Positions 52,101 through 59,891 of a stretch of DNA of 64,000 nt are shown here, piece by piece. Where the stretch lies: contig CP099650.1 in assembly GCA_024123915.1 (NCBI GenBank), positions 1,984,001-2,048,000 on the forward strand. Direction: 5' to 3'. Source of the DNA: Oxalobacteraceae bacterium OTU3CAMAD1. Lineage in GTDB: Bacteria; Pseudomonadota; Gammaproteobacteria; Burkholderiales; Burkholderiaceae_D. The notes below the pieces were generated by a model. That model saw only the letters and a list, made by a program, of their open reading frames with translations, searched no databases and was not told where the DNA came from. Within the stretch, counting starts at the first letter, position 1; the number at the start of each line of letters is the position of its first letter. Both the position numbers and the translations under genes were made by a program.

Positions 52101-55022
52101 GGTGCTGAAGGCGCCCAGTTGGCGGGTCGACAGCGCGGCCAGGGTGGCCAGCGCGTCAATCTGGGCGTCGTCCAGGCTGGCGATCTGGGCGGCCGTCAGC
52201 GCGGCCACCTCGGCCGTCGTGAGCGCGCGCAACTGGCGGCTGCTCAGCGCGTCGAGCTGGTCGCTGCCCAGCGCGGTGATCTGGCGCGTGCTCAGCGCGA
52301 TGATCTCGTCGAGGCGCAGCGCGGCGATGCGGTCCGTGCCGAGCGCGGCGATACGGTCGGTGCCCAGCGCGCGCAGTTGCGCCGTCGTCATCGCCTGCAC
52401 CTGGTCGCTAGTCATGGCGGCGGCCTGATCGACGCTGAGCGCGGCGATCTGGGTCGTTTGCAGCGAGGCGAAGTCGGCCGTGCCCATCTGGGCAATCTGG
52501 TCGGTCGTCAGGGACGCCATCTGGCGCGAGGTCAGCGGCGTGAGCGCGCTCAAGGCGGCGATCTGGTCGCTGTTGAGCACGGCCAACTGCTCGGCGTCGA
52601 GCGCGCGGATGCCCGCCGTGCCCAGCACGGCCAGCTGGGCGGTGGTCAGCGCGACGATCTGGGCGGTGCCCAGGCGCGCCAGTTGCGCCGTGCGCAGCGC
52701 GCGGAAATCGCGCGTTTCGATGGCGGCGATGGCGTCGGTGGTGAGCGCGGCGATGGCGTCGGTGCTCAGCGCCACCAGTTGCGCGCTGTTGAGCGCGACG
52801 ATCTGGTCGGTGGTGAGCGCGGCCGACTGGTCGCTGTCGAGCGCGCCGAACTGGCGGGTGGCCAGCGCGCTGAAGTCCTGCGTCGTGATGCTGGCGACCT
52901 GGGCGGTCGTGAGCGCGCGCACCTGGCGCGTGGAGAGCGCGGCGATGAAGCGCAGCGCGTCGATCTGGTCGGTGGACAGCGCGACGATCTGGTCGGCCGA
53001 CAGCGCGACGGTGCCGGCGGTGTCGAGCGCGGCGACCTGGGCGGTGCCCAGCGCGGCGATCTGGTCGCTGGTGAGCTGGTTGATCTGGTCGGTGTCGAGG
53101 CCGGCGATATCGCGCGTTTCGATGGCAGCGATCTGGTCGGTCGAGAGCGCGGCCATCGTCGCCGAGCCCAGGCCGCGCAGTTGCGCGGCGCTCAGCGCAA
53201 CGATCTGGTCGGTTGTCAGCGATTGCGCCTGTTCCAGCGACAGCGCGCGCAGCTGGCCGCTGGTGAGCGTGCCGACGTGGCGCGTCGTCAGCGACGCCAG
53301 CTGGCCGGTGGTGACGCCGGTGATCTGGGCGCTCGACAGCATGGACAGGGTCGACAGCGCGTTGACCTGGTCGCTCGTGAGCACGCCGATCTGGTCGGTG
53401 TCGAGGGCGGCGACGGCGGCGCTGGCGAGCGCGCCGAACTGGTCGGAATTGAGGGCGACGATCTGGTCGGTCGACAGGCGCGCCACCTGCGTCGATTGCA
53501 GCGCGGCGATGTCGCGCGTTTCGATCTGGCCGATCTGGGCGCTGGTGAGCGCGTTGAGCATGGCGGTGGACAGGCCGCGGTACTGGGCGGCGGTCAGGTC
53601 GATGATCTGGGTGGCCGTCAGCGCCTGGACCTGTTCGGGGGTCAGCGCCGCCAGCTGGGTGCTGGTCAGGCCGACCAGGTCGCGCGTTTCCAAGGAAACG
53701 ATCTGGTCGGTGGTGAGCGCCGTCATCTGCAAGGTGCCCAGCGGCGCCAGGCTCTTGAGCGCGGCGATCTGGTCGGTGCTGAGCACGGCGAGCTGCTCGG
53801 GCAACAGCGCGGCCAGGTTGTCGCTGCTGAGCGCGACCATCTGGTCGGTGGTCAGCGCGGCCAATTGGTCGTTGTTGAATACGCGGATCTGGCCGCTGGT
53901 GAGCCGCGCGACGTCGCGCGTTTCCAGCGCGGCCACCTGGTTGGTGGTCAACTGGGCGAGCATGGCGGTGGTCAGCGCCATGACCTGGGCGGTGGTCAGA
54001 CCGGCGACCTGGTCGGTGGTGAGCGCTTGCACCTGCTCGGGCAGCAGCGCGGCCAGCTGCGCGCTGCTCAGCAAGGAGACGGTCCTGGTCGTCAGTGCGA
54101 CGAGCTGGTCGGTAGTCAGCGCGGCCATCTGCGCCGAGTTCAGCGGCGCCAACGACGCCAGCGCGACGATCTGGTCGGTCGTGAGCACCGGCAATTGGTC
54201 GATGGTCAGGGCGGCGACGGCGTTGCTGCGCAGCGCGTGCACCTGGTCGGTGGTGAGGCCGGCGAGCTGTTCGCCGTTGAGCAGGGCGATCTGGGCGCTG
54301 CTCATCCAGACCAGGTCGCGCGTTTCGATTGCGGCGATCTGGTCGCTGGTGAGCACGGCCAGCGAGGCCGTGGCCAGGGCGCTGACCTGCAAGGTGCTCA
54401 GGCCGGCGATCTGGTCGGTGGAGACCAGCGCCAGTTGTTCGGCCGTCAAGGCGTTGATTTGCTGCGTGGACAGGCGCGCCATAGCGGCCGTCGCCAGCGA
54501 GGTCAGCTGGTCGACGCCCAGCGCCCGGATGGCGCCGGTGCTCAGCGCCACCAGCTGGCGCGTGACCAGCGCGTTGAGCTGGTCGGTGGTCAGGTAGGAG
54601 ACCTGGTTGGAGCCGAGCGTGGCGATCTGCAGGGTTTGCAGCGCGCGCAGGTCGTCGGTCTCGAGCGCGGCGACCTGCAGGTGGTTGAGGGTGTTGAGCT
54701 GGCGGCTGGTGAGTGCGGTCATCTCGCGCGTGCTCAGCGCGACGAGCTGGTCGGTGCTCAGCAGGGCGATCTGGCCGGTGGTGAAGGCGGCCACCTGGGG
54801 CAGCGACAGCGCCGGCACCTGGTCGGTGGTCATGCCGGCGAGGCCGTCGGCGGTGAGGGCCCCCAGTTGGCGCGTGCCGATGGCGCGCAGTTGGTCGGTG
54901 TTCAGCACGCTGAACTGGTCCGAGCTGAACGCTGCGATGTCTTCGGCCGTCAGGCTGGCGATGCGCGCGGTCGACAGACTGGCGATCACCTCTGTTGTCA
55001 TGCCTGTAATAATCGAAGTCAT
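46200..55022 (-). CDS. Giant octapeptide-repeat protein with C-terminal calcium-binding-type domain
   Basis: I start this at ATG 55022, with GGGAG eight bases upstream, giving 2940 residues; a longer frame to 55079 lacks such a site. Residues 1-2670 consist almost entirely of octads of the form xAL(S/T)TxQ(I/V), without Cys. The C-terminus has PLILDLDGNGVRTL, then LDRNHDGTINDGGELFG, DIDANGDGVVDAKD and WVDANADGISQSGEL, three DxNxDG-type calcium loops; this module ends many large type I-secreted exoproteins. No signal peptide or GGxGxD RTX array is seen. It lies 84 bases after fliR on the same strand. It may be a surface adhesin or fibre; the repeat fold is unknown to me. Confidence 0.85.
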   Translation of the reverse strand: MTSIITGMTTEVIASLSTARIASLTAEDIAAFSSDQFSVLNTDQLRAIGTRQLGALTADGLAGMTTDQVPALSLPQVAAFTTGQIALLSTDQLVALSTREMTALTSRQLNTLNHLQVAALETDDLRALQTLQIATLGSNQVSYLTTDQLNALVTRQLVALSTGAIRALGVDQLTSLATAAMARLSTQQINALTAEQLALVSTDQIAGLSTLQVSALATASLAVLTSDQIAAIETRDLVWMSSAQIALLNGEQLAGLTTDQVHALRSNAVAALTIDQLPVLTTDQIVALASLAPLNSAQMAALTTDQLVALTTRTVSLLSSAQLAALLPEQVQALTTDQVAGLTTAQVMALTTAMLAQLTTNQVAALETRDVARLTSGQIRVFNNDQLAALTTDQMVALSSDNLAALLPEQLAVLSTDQIAALKSLAPLGTLQMTALTTDQIVSLETRDLVGLTSTQLAALTPEQVQALTATQIIDLTAAQYRGLSTAMLNALTSAQIGQIETRDIAALQSTQVARLSTDQIVALNSDQFGALASAAVAALDTDQIGVLTSDQVNALSTLSMLSSAQITGVTTGQLASLTTRHVGTLTSGQLRALSLEQAQSLTTDQIVALSAAQLRGLGSATMAALSTDQIAAIETRDIAGLDTDQINQLTSDQIAALGTAQVAALDTAGTVALSADQIVALSTDQIDALRFIAALSTRQVRALTTAQVASITTQDFSALATRQFGALDSDQSAALTTDQIVALNSAQLVALSTDAIAALTTDAIAAIETRDFRALRTAQLARLGTAQIVALTTAQLAVLGTAGIRALDAEQLAVLNSDQIAALSALTPLTSRQMASLTTDQIAQMGTADFASLQTTQIAALSVDQAAAMTSDQVQAMTTAQLRALGTDRIAALGTDRIAALRLDEIIALSTRQITALGSDQLDALSSRQLRALTTAEVAALTAAQIASLDDAQIDALATLAALSTRQLGAFSTDQLSHLNLADLRTLRSNQIAALNSDQLIALTTDQIAGLATAQVRGVSTANIGLLTTDQIVALSYAVLASLSTRQVAALSTDQVASLTTNQITVLTTQEIAALTAEQKAALTTDQIGALSSLASFSTASIAALTTNQIASLSLGILASLTTRQIAALTTDQIGALTTNAVVALTTAQIRALGSAQIAALNSDQVPAIELADVLALSTRQIAALTTDQLGRLTNTQFATLSTQHIAALTTRQIAALTTDQVASLANLAPLTSRQIAALTTDQIASLALDKITTLRTNQIAGLTSVQVGALTTDQIVALSTGQVRSLNAATLAALSTDQVAAIEAVDIAALGTNQITILNSDQLAALTAGQFAALSTRAMASLKSAQIAALSTAQLGSLASLAPLTTLQIRALTSTQIDSLGLGQITTLSTRQLNALASAQLQAISTNQIVALETRQVRGLSTAALAALTTDQIAAIELADIVVLRTDQVAALTTDQVSALTLVQLASMTSQEIGALTTRQIAVLSNAQFAALGSLASLSTRQVAGLSSDQILALTPEQFAALRTAQIAAFTTSQIQFFTTDQIPALTTAQIRALSNAAIAALTTDQIAALAGDDLAALKTSQLVVLGSDQLAALSADQYNALTSTEISALTTRQIGYLTADQLAALSSLKPLTSVQIAALSTDQLGAMTAERFATLGTRQLAALTKNQAGGLTAAQLITLSTGQIRAIATALLSRLDPTLIAQIEVEDLAAFTTAQLRSLTTDQIVALTLDQLHALSSADIAAFSQTQLGAMTPEQAAALGNLADYTTAQIAAMSLARIAALTASDLELLNSRQIGALQTEQIAVFSAEQLVALSAAQVGALSLAAVRALTPEQIAAIEAADIPGMKTAQIQALSTDQLLAFTADQIGALTSQEVASLKLQQLNALSADQLRALTNIRALTTVQVRALTGDQLQALLPDQIATLRTAQIAALSNTQAALLTTDQIVALTTAELLALTTRALAALTAEQIVAIELGDIAALRSTQLMSLATAQIAALSLDQIGAITTGALSALTVNQVRALSVDQIINLSPGQAAALSTRAIASLSIDQFTALEPLDLAALKTAQIRALTSAEVSSMTSSQLLALTAAQVAALSPAQLAYLTPEQFALLDVIGSLNTAQVAALSTDRIQALNDTQLAALSSRQVGALTSKQVQALTTHQIQALSVNQWRALGTAALRGLSGEQIAAMEIEDLSGLRTTQFSTLTTLQISQLSVDQFGVLSTAELASLTAAQMKAVSNEQLAGLTTLSPFTTAQVSALTTDQLVAFGMDQLATLRAAQVGALTLTQMRGITTDQLAALSTAQVRAINLTALAGLSTDQIASIEIEDIGALSDAQVDALTRPQIAALTLAQVATLNTSQIEAISVADIGALSTGQINSLRTLGAFNGAQVAALTTQQIGAIDGEHFATLRSAQLNGMTLTQVAQLTAGQLGAVSTRQLPGLNLVALSTLQIGALNVAAVAGLNSAQLSSLKTSQLGALTIEQFTALTTRTLAGLDVTKVRGLTTTQLGSLSSLNTFTAGQMTGFTSAQIAGLGAEMIGNLRTNQLAALGAAQALGLTTGQMATLEAPQVVALNASVFNALNSDQIQMLDANDIVALRTAQVAALSGATIANMSAQQVAAFTTAQVRSLKAIQIAALTSDQVAALTVAELSAFTMTQAGAFTADQLAALSDEQRAALLTSPLILDLDGNGVRTLALEAGVRFDLHADGQQVATGWVGQGDGLLALDRNHDGTINDGGELFGTSTGTSTGGGGKARDGFAALADIDANGDGVVDAKDAQFGDLRVWVDANADGISQSGELRTLGALGITGMNVGATKASELDNGNWIGLRSSFTTADGGVHQVADVWFRAERSTQAGAGVGTQVSALAQALGGYAQAQATVDTAGGQLTMPADMTASALGGSVAALGEQMRQYQASTGLSGGATAHTDEWFRKPAQPGMLAAK
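47000..55016 (-). repeat. 24-base coding repeat array with 402-base higher-order period
   Basis: About 330 units of 24 bases encode octads of consensus AALTTDQI. In every block I counted, 16 octads are followed by a 6-residue unit (such as ALxSL), making 134 residues (402 bases). The tenth octad of most blocks carries an acidic signature, IE-x-x-D. About 20 such blocks are present. Units are diverged rather than identical, so the array is old and under selection to keep its phase. Confidence 0.9.
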
Positions 55023-55106
55023 TGCTGGGTCTCCCGGGGAGCTTCCATGATACGCACTAAATTGCCACATGGAAACCAATTACTGCCGAACGACGATTGA
55101 ACTTCG

Positions 55107-55949
55107 CTATGGCGCCGAGCCCGGTTGTCGAACCGGCACGTTTGCCGGGGCGACGGGAGGGGGCCGCTGGGACCAGGTGCGCGGCATCAGCCGCGCCCGT
55201 TCAATGCCATCCAAAAAGAGGTTCTGTACCGGCGTCGCCAGGTACGGCAGTGTCATGGCGACCACCAGCAAACCCACACCTAAAGTGATCGGAAAACCGA
55301 TGCCAAACAAATTCAAGGCCGGCGCCGCGCGCGTCAAAATCCCGAGCGCGACGTTGGTGATCAACAACGCCGCCACGATCGGCAGCGACAGCTGGACACC
55401 GGTGCTGAAGATCCGTCCGCCCCAGTCGGCCAACTGCTTGAAGCCGCCGCTGTAGATCGGTGCGGCCGACACCGGCAACGACGAAAAACTCTCCACCAGC
55501 GCCGACAGCAGCACCAGGTGGGCGTTGACGGACAGGAAACCCAGGGTGGCCACCAGCGCCAGGAACTGGCTGATCGCCGACGAGCGCCCCTGCGTGTTCG
55601 GATCGAAGAACGTCGCGAAGCCCAGGCCCATCGTCAGGCTGGAGATTTCCCCCGCCATCTCGACCGCGGCGAAGATGATGCGGATGCTGAAACCCATCGC
55701 CAGCCCGATCAGCATCTCCTGCGCCAGGATCAGCAGCCCGGCCAGCGACATCGGATCGGTCGCCGGCAGCGCCGGCACGGCCGGCGCCACGATCGCCGCC
55801 AGCATCACCCCCAGCATCACCTTGACGCTGGCCGGCACCGCCTTGTTGCCGAACAGCGGGGCGGCCGCCAGCAGGCCGAGGATGCGCGTGAGCGGCCACA
55901 GCAATCCTGCGATCCACATGTTGATATCGGCACTGGCGATGGTAATCAT
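55107..55949 (-). CDS. fliR: Flagellar export gate protein FliR
   Basis: This 280-residue membrane protein of the export gate has about six hydrophobic segments. Conserved parts are FGNKAVPASVKVMLGVMLA, EMLIGLAMGFSIRIIFAAVEMAGEIISL-like (VEMAGEISSLTMGLGFATFFDP) and the closing LPYLATPVQNLFLDGI. A Pro-rich cytoplasmic tail of about 25 residues follows. It is the last of the fli genes here; the giant repeat gene follows after 84 bases without an evident terminator, so read-through is possible. Confidence 0.95.
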   Translation of the reverse strand: MITIASADINMWIAGLLWPLTRILGLLAAAPLFGNKAVPASVKVMLGVMLAAIVAPAVPALPATDPMSLAGLLILAQEMLIGLAMGFSIRIIFAAVEMAGEISSLTMGLGFATFFDPNTQGRSSAISQFLALVATLGFLSVNAHLVLLSALVESFSSLPVSAAPIYSGGFKQLADWGGRIFSTGVQLSLPIVAALLITNVALGILTRAAPALNLFGIGFPITLGVGLLVVAMTLPYLATPVQNLFLDGIERARLMPRTWSQRPPPVAPANVPVRQPGSAP

Positions 55950-56006
55950 GAGGGTTTGTTAGGGTTTGTTACCAAGCGTTACATTTCCCTCTGGAACTAA
56001 TGGCAT

Positions 56007-56276
56007 TTAGCCAACAAGGTTGGGAATGCCGCTGAACACCTCGCGCATATAGTCGAGCATGACCGACAACATCCACGGGCCGGCCACGACCAGCGCGACG
56101 AAGATGCCGACCAGTTTGGGGATGAACGACAGGGTCGCCTCGTTGATCTGCGTGGCCGCCTGGAAGATGCTGACGATCAGGCCGATGATCAGCGCCACCA
56201 GCAGCATCGGCGCGGCGATCATCAGCGTGACCTCCATCGCGTGGCGGCCCAGGGTCATGACGCTTTCGGGTGTCAT
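56007..56276 (-). CDS. fliQ: Flagellar export gate protein FliQ
   Basis: This is an 89-residue protein with two hydrophobic hairpin segments (about 18-42 and 53-75). The motifs LGRHAMEVTLMIAAPMLLVALIIGLIVSIFQAATQINEATLSFIPKL are typical of FliQ. It lies between fliP and fliR in the standard order. Four copies join five FliP and one FliR in the gate. Confidence 0.96.
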   Translation of the reverse strand: MTPESVMTLGRHAMEVTLMIAAPMLLVALIIGLIVSIFQAATQINEATLSFIPKLVGIFVALVVAGPWMLSVMLDYMREVFSGIPNLVG

Positions 56277-56285
56277 CGCGGCCTC

Positions 56286-57059
56286 CTAGTAGAAACTTTG
56301 CGCCAGCGAGCCGAGCAGCAACTGCCAGCCGTCGACCAGCACGAACAGCATCAGCTTGAACGGCAGCGAGATGACCGCCGGCGACATCATCATCATCCCC
56401 ATCGACATCAGCACCGACGCCACCACCATGTCGATGATCAGGAAGGGGATGAAGATGGCGAAGCCGATCTGGAACGCGGTCTTCAGTTCGCTGGTAACGA
56501 ACGCCGGCACCAGGATGCGCAGCGGCACGTCCTCGGGCCCCTGCAGCGCCGGGCTGCGCGAGAGCTTGACGAACAGCGCGAGGTCGGCCTGGCGGGTCTG
56601 TTTCATCATGAATGCCTTGAGCGGCGCGGCGCCCTTGTCCATGGCGTCGGTCATGGTGATCTTGTTTTCCTGCAGCGGCAGATAGGCCTCGTTGTAGATC
56701 TTGTCGAAGGTCGGTCCCATGACGAACAAGGTCAGGAACAGCGCCAGGCCGACAATGACCTGGTTCGGCGGCGCCGACTGCGTGCCCAGCGCCTGGCGCA
56801 GCAGCGACAGCACGATGATGATGCGGGTGAAACAAGTCATCAACAACAACGCTGCCGGGATGAACGACAGCGCCGTCATCAACAGCATGGTCTGCAGCGG
56901 CAGGGTGTAGTTGGTGCCGCCGCCCGGCGCCGGCGTGGCGTTCAGCGCCGGGATGCCGATGTTCGATTGGGCCGCCGCCAGCAGCGGCAGCGCCAGCGCG
57001 CCGGCCAGCAGCAGCGCTTTGAGCGCGCGCGACTTGGCGCCAGGCTGATTATTTCGCAT
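56286..57059 (-). CDS. fliP: Flagellar export gate protein FliP
   Basis: This 257-residue protein has a cleavable signal peptide (about 1-31), then membrane segments. [52 protein letters not shown] and [38 protein letters not shown] are diagnostic. Its start overlaps the end of fliO by 11 bases. Confidence 0.97.
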   Translation of the reverse strand: MRNNQPGAKSRALKALLLAGALALPLLAAAQSNIGIPALNATPAPGGGTNYTLPLQTMLLMTALSFIPAALLLMTCFTRIIIVLSLLRQALGTQSAPPNQVIVGLALFLTLFVMGPTFDKIYNEAYLPLQENKITMTDAMDKGAAPLKAFMMKQTRQADLALFVKLSRSPALQGPEDVPLRILVPAFVTSELKTAFQIGFAIFIPFLIIDMVVASVLMSMGMMMMSPAVISLPFKLMLFVLVDGWQLLLGSLAQSFY

Positions 57060-57678
57060 TGCGCTTGTCGATCGTTTGTTTGAACCACTCGGCGAAGTTG
57101 GCCGTCTGCAGGGTGGCCGGCACCGCTTCGGCGTTTTCCTGGCGCGGCATCGTCGCCAGCGCGTTCATGCGGCCCGGCGAGGCGCCCACGACGATCCATT
57201 GATCGCCCACCTCGACCACCAGGATGCGCTCGCGCGTGCCCAGGCTCAGCGAGCCGACCAGCTTGACGGTGCCGCCGGCGCCGCCCAGGTTCTTGGGACC
57301 GAAGCGCTTGAGGAACCAGGCGCCGCCCACCAGCAACGCCAGCACGAACAGCAGCGCGAAGGTGGTTTGCATCAGGCTGCCGGCGCCCGGAGCCGCCGGC
57401 GGCGGCGTCGGAATCGTCATTGCCAGCGGGCCGGGCGGGGTGGTCGCCGGTGTCGCCGCCGGCGCCGTCGTGGCCGGGGCGGTCGGGGCGGTGGTGGCGG
57501 TGGTAGCGGGTTCGGCGGCGGCCGGGACGACCGGCGTCACGGTGGGGGCCGGTGTGGCCGCGGCCGGTGCGGAAGTGGCCGCCTTGTCGGCGGCCGGCGC
57601 GGCGGTGGTCTGCGCCATCGCGGGCGCGGCGGCCAGGGCCGCCGCGAGGATCAGGGAGAAGGTTGGTCCGTGCTTCAT
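57049..57678 (-). CDS. fliO: Flagellar biosynthesis protein FliO
   Basis: This 209-residue protein has a signal-like N-terminus, then an Ala/Thr/Pro-rich periplasmic stretch (about 25-100), one membrane segment ([21 protein letters not shown]) and a cytoplasmic domain with [35 protein letters not shown], the FliO signature. FliO helps assemble the FliP ring. It overlaps fliN by 4 bases. Confidence 0.92.
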   Translation of the reverse strand: MKHGPTFSLILAAALAAAPAMAQTTAAPAADKAATSAPAAATPAPTVTPVVPAAAEPATTATTAPTAPATTAPAATPATTPPGPLAMTIPTPPPAAPGAGSLMQTTFALLFVLALLVGGAWFLKRFGPKNLGGAGGTVKLVGSLSLGTRERILVVEVGDQWIVVGASPGRMNALATMPRQENAEAVPATLQTANFAEWFKQTIDKRNAK

Positions 57679-58106
57679 TTATTCAGTTTTCGGATACGTT
57701 CGGATGGCGTGATGATGTCGGTCAGGCGGATACCGAACTTGTCGTTGACCACCACCACCTCGCCCTGGGCGATCAGGCAGCCGTTGACCAGCACGTCCAT
57801 CGGCTCGCCGGCCATGCCGTCGAGCTCGACCACTGAGCCCTGCGCCAGTTGCAGCAGGTTCTTGATGGCGATCTTGGTGCGGCCCAGTTCGACCGTCAGC
57901 TGGACCGGAATGTCGAGGATGAAGTCGATGTCGTTGTGGGTCTCGGTCTTGCTCGGCGTGCCGGAGAAGTCCTTGAAGACGGCCGCGCTGGCGGCCTGCT
58001 GCGCTTGCTGCGCCTGCAGGGCTTCCGCTTCAGCCTGGGCTTGTTCGGCGATCGCGGCGCCCCAAGGGTCGTCCATGCTTTGATCGTCGTCTTGATTATC
58101 CGACAT
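57675..58106 (-). CDS. fliN: Flagellar switch protein FliN
   Basis: This is a 143-residue protein of the C-ring. An Ala/Gln-rich N-terminal part (about 15-50) precedes the SpoA domain: DIDFILDIPVQLTVELGRTKIAIKNLLQLAQGSVVELDGMAGEPMDVLVNGCLIAQGEVVVVNDKFGIRLTDII. It works with FliM and FliG in rotation switching. It lies 48 bases after fliM. Confidence 0.96.
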   Translation of the reverse strand: MSDNQDDDQSMDDPWGAAIAEQAQAEAEALQAQQAQQAASAAVFKDFSGTPSKTETHNDIDFILDIPVQLTVELGRTKIAIKNLLQLAQGSVVELDGMAGEPMDVLVNGCLIAQGEVVVVNDKFGIRLTDIITPSERIRKLNK

Positions 58107-58154
58107 GTTTCTCTCCTGTGTTGCGGTTACCGGCGGCCAACGCCGCGGTCTTAT

Positions 58155-59135
58155 TTATTTAAGGTTATCGGCATTGGCGAGCAATTTCTCGACCTTCAAC
58201 GCGTATTGTCCGTTCATCACGCCGTAGCTGCAGTCCATCACGGGCACGCCGTCGACGGTGGCCGAGATCAGCTCCGGGATCGTCAGCGGGATGATGTCGC
58301 CCACCCGCATGTTGAGGATCTCGTCGAAATTGACCTTGGCCGTGCCCAGCGAGGCGACCACCTCGACCTCGGCGATCTGGATTTGCTGCGTCATCAGGCG
58401 GATCCAGCGCTTGTCGACTTCCAGCGCCTCGCCCTGCAGGCTCGACGTGAGCGAATCGCGGATCGGCTCGATCATCGAATACGGCATGCAAAAGTGGATC
58501 TGGCCGGAGACCGATCCCAGCTCCACGGTGAAGGTCGACGCCACCACCACCTCGTTCGGGGTGGCGATGTTGGCGAACTGCGTGTTCATTTCCGAGCGGA
58601 TGTACTCGAACTCGACCGGATAAACCGGCTCCCACGACTTGGTGTAGGCCTCGAACACGATATCGAGGATGCGCAGGATGATGCGCTGCTCGGTCTGCGT
58701 GAAGTCGCGGCCCTCGACGCGGGTGTGGAAGCGGCCGTCGCCGCCGAACAGGTTGTCCACCAGCAGGAACACCAGGCCCGGATCGAACACCATCAGCGCC
58801 GTGCCGCGCAGCGGCTTCATGTGTACCAGATTCAGGTTGGTCGGCACCACCAGGTTGCGGATGAATTCGCTGTACTTGGAGACCCGCACCGAGCCCACAG
58901 AGACCTCGGCGCTGCGGCGCAGGAAGTTGAACAGGCCCACGCGCAGCAGGCGCGCGAAGCGCTCGTTGATAATCTCCAGGGTCGGCATCCGGCCGCGGAC
59001 GATGCGTTCCTGCGTGGCCAGGTTGTAGGTCCGTACGCCGGCCACGTCCTCTTGCTGCTGGGCGTCGTCCTGGTCGCCGTTGACGCCCTTCAGAAGGGCA
59101 TCGACTTCTTCCTGGGAGAGAAAATTATCGGCCAT
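58155..59135 (-). CDS. fliM: Flagellar switch protein FliM
   Basis: This 326-residue protein begins with ADNFLSQEEVDALLKGV, the CheY-binding segment, then a CheC-like middle domain (PTLEIINERFARLLRVGLFNFLRRSAEVSV) and a C-terminal SpoA domain. Its length is usual. The CheY segment shows that a chemotaxis system exists elsewhere in the genome. It follows fliL after 28 bases. Confidence 0.97.
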   Translation of the reverse strand: MADNFLSQEEVDALLKGVNGDQDDAQQQEDVAGVRTYNLATQERIVRGRMPTLEIINERFARLLRVGLFNFLRRSAEVSVGSVRVSKYSEFIRNLVVPTNLNLVHMKPLRGTALMVFDPGLVFLLVDNLFGGDGRFHTRVEGRDFTQTEQRIILRILDIVFEAYTKSWEPVYPVEFEYIRSEMNTQFANIATPNEVVVASTFTVELGSVSGQIHFCMPYSMIEPIRDSLTSSLQGEALEVDKRWIRLMTQQIQIAEVEVVASLGTAKVNFDEILNMRVGDIIPLTIPELISATVDGVPVMDCSYGVMNGQYALKVEKLLANADNLK

Positions 59136-59163
59136 GGTGGATTACTTACCTGTCAACTGCTGC

Positions 59164-59694
59164 TTACTGGATGATAAACGACGTGAACAGCACATCGATG
59201 ATGTCCTGCTTGTCGCCGCGATGTTCGAACGGTTCCGACAACTGCTCGGTGATTTCCTTGGACAGTTGGACCTTGCCCTCGGGCGTGTTGATGTCGGCGG
59301 CTTTTTTGCTCGACAGTAGCAGCAACACGCGGTTGCGCACCTTGGCCATATTCTTCTTGAGGTTGTCCGCCTCTTCCAGGCTGCCCACCTCCAGCGTGAA
59401 CGCCAGTTGCAAATACTGGTCGGTGCCGGCTTCACCGGGCTGCAGGTTGACGGTGAACGGCTCGACCGGAATGTACTCCGACGGTCCGGCCTTTTTTGCC
59501 GACTTTTTCTTGACCGGCTTCTCGTCTTCCTCGTGCGCCTCTTCCTTGCCGTGCATGAAGAACCAGGCCGCGCCGCCGCCGGCCGCGCCGAGCAACAGCA
59601 CCACCGCGACGATGATGATGATCAGTTTTTTGCTGCCGCCGCCCGCAGGCGCTTCAACTTTCTGATCAGCTTTCACTTTTGGATTCGCTTTCAA
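59164..59694 (-). CDS. fliL: Flagellar basal body-associated protein FliL
   Basis: This 176-residue protein has one membrane segment (LIIIIVAVVLLLGAAGGGAAWFF, about 23-46), a charged Lys/Glu linker, and a periplasmic domain: YIPVEPFTVNLQPGEAGTDQYLQLAFTLEV and a C-terminal DIIDVLFTSFIIQ. FliL surrounds the stator and supports torque. A 197-base gap separates it from fliK. That gap contains CCGATAA on the minus strand but no matching -35 element. Confidence 0.94.
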   Translation of the reverse strand: MKANPKVKADQKVEAPAGGGSKKLIIIIVAVVLLLGAAGGGAAWFFMHGKEEAHEEDEKPVKKKSAKKAGPSEYIPVEPFTVNLQPGEAGTDQYLQLAFTLEVGSLEEADNLKKNMAKVRNRVLLLLSSKKAADINTPEGKVQLSKEITEQLSEPFEHRGDKQDIIDVLFTSFIIQ

Positions 59695-59891
59695 AATTAC
59701 CCTTGCCTTTGCCCGTATGGGACGAATGGATCATTTCGCCATTATGTCATTATCGGTTGTGCCTGCGCGGTTGGAAATGCCGAAAAGAACGGTGATCCAG
59801 TGGCTGCTTGACGCTTCCATAGTTGAACCGACAACAAAACCGGGAGGGCCGCGTTGCCGTTTCCGGCACGCCGCCCGCCGCCCGCCGCCGT

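Noticed and set aside
47000..55016. CRISPR array
   Set aside because: The repeats are 24-base coding units with no unique spacers and keep an open frame throughout.
47754..55100. Very long open frames on the plus strand opposite the giant repeat gene
   Set aside because: They arise because the 24-base unit lacks stop codons in several frames. Their predicted proteins are Arg/Gly/Gln-rich by codon mirroring, and the minus frame has the start, ribosome site and recognisable C-terminal domain.
59695..59891. Sigma-28 promoter for fliL
   Set aside because: CCGATAA is present on the minus strand but the bases 11 upstream do not resemble TAAAGTTT.
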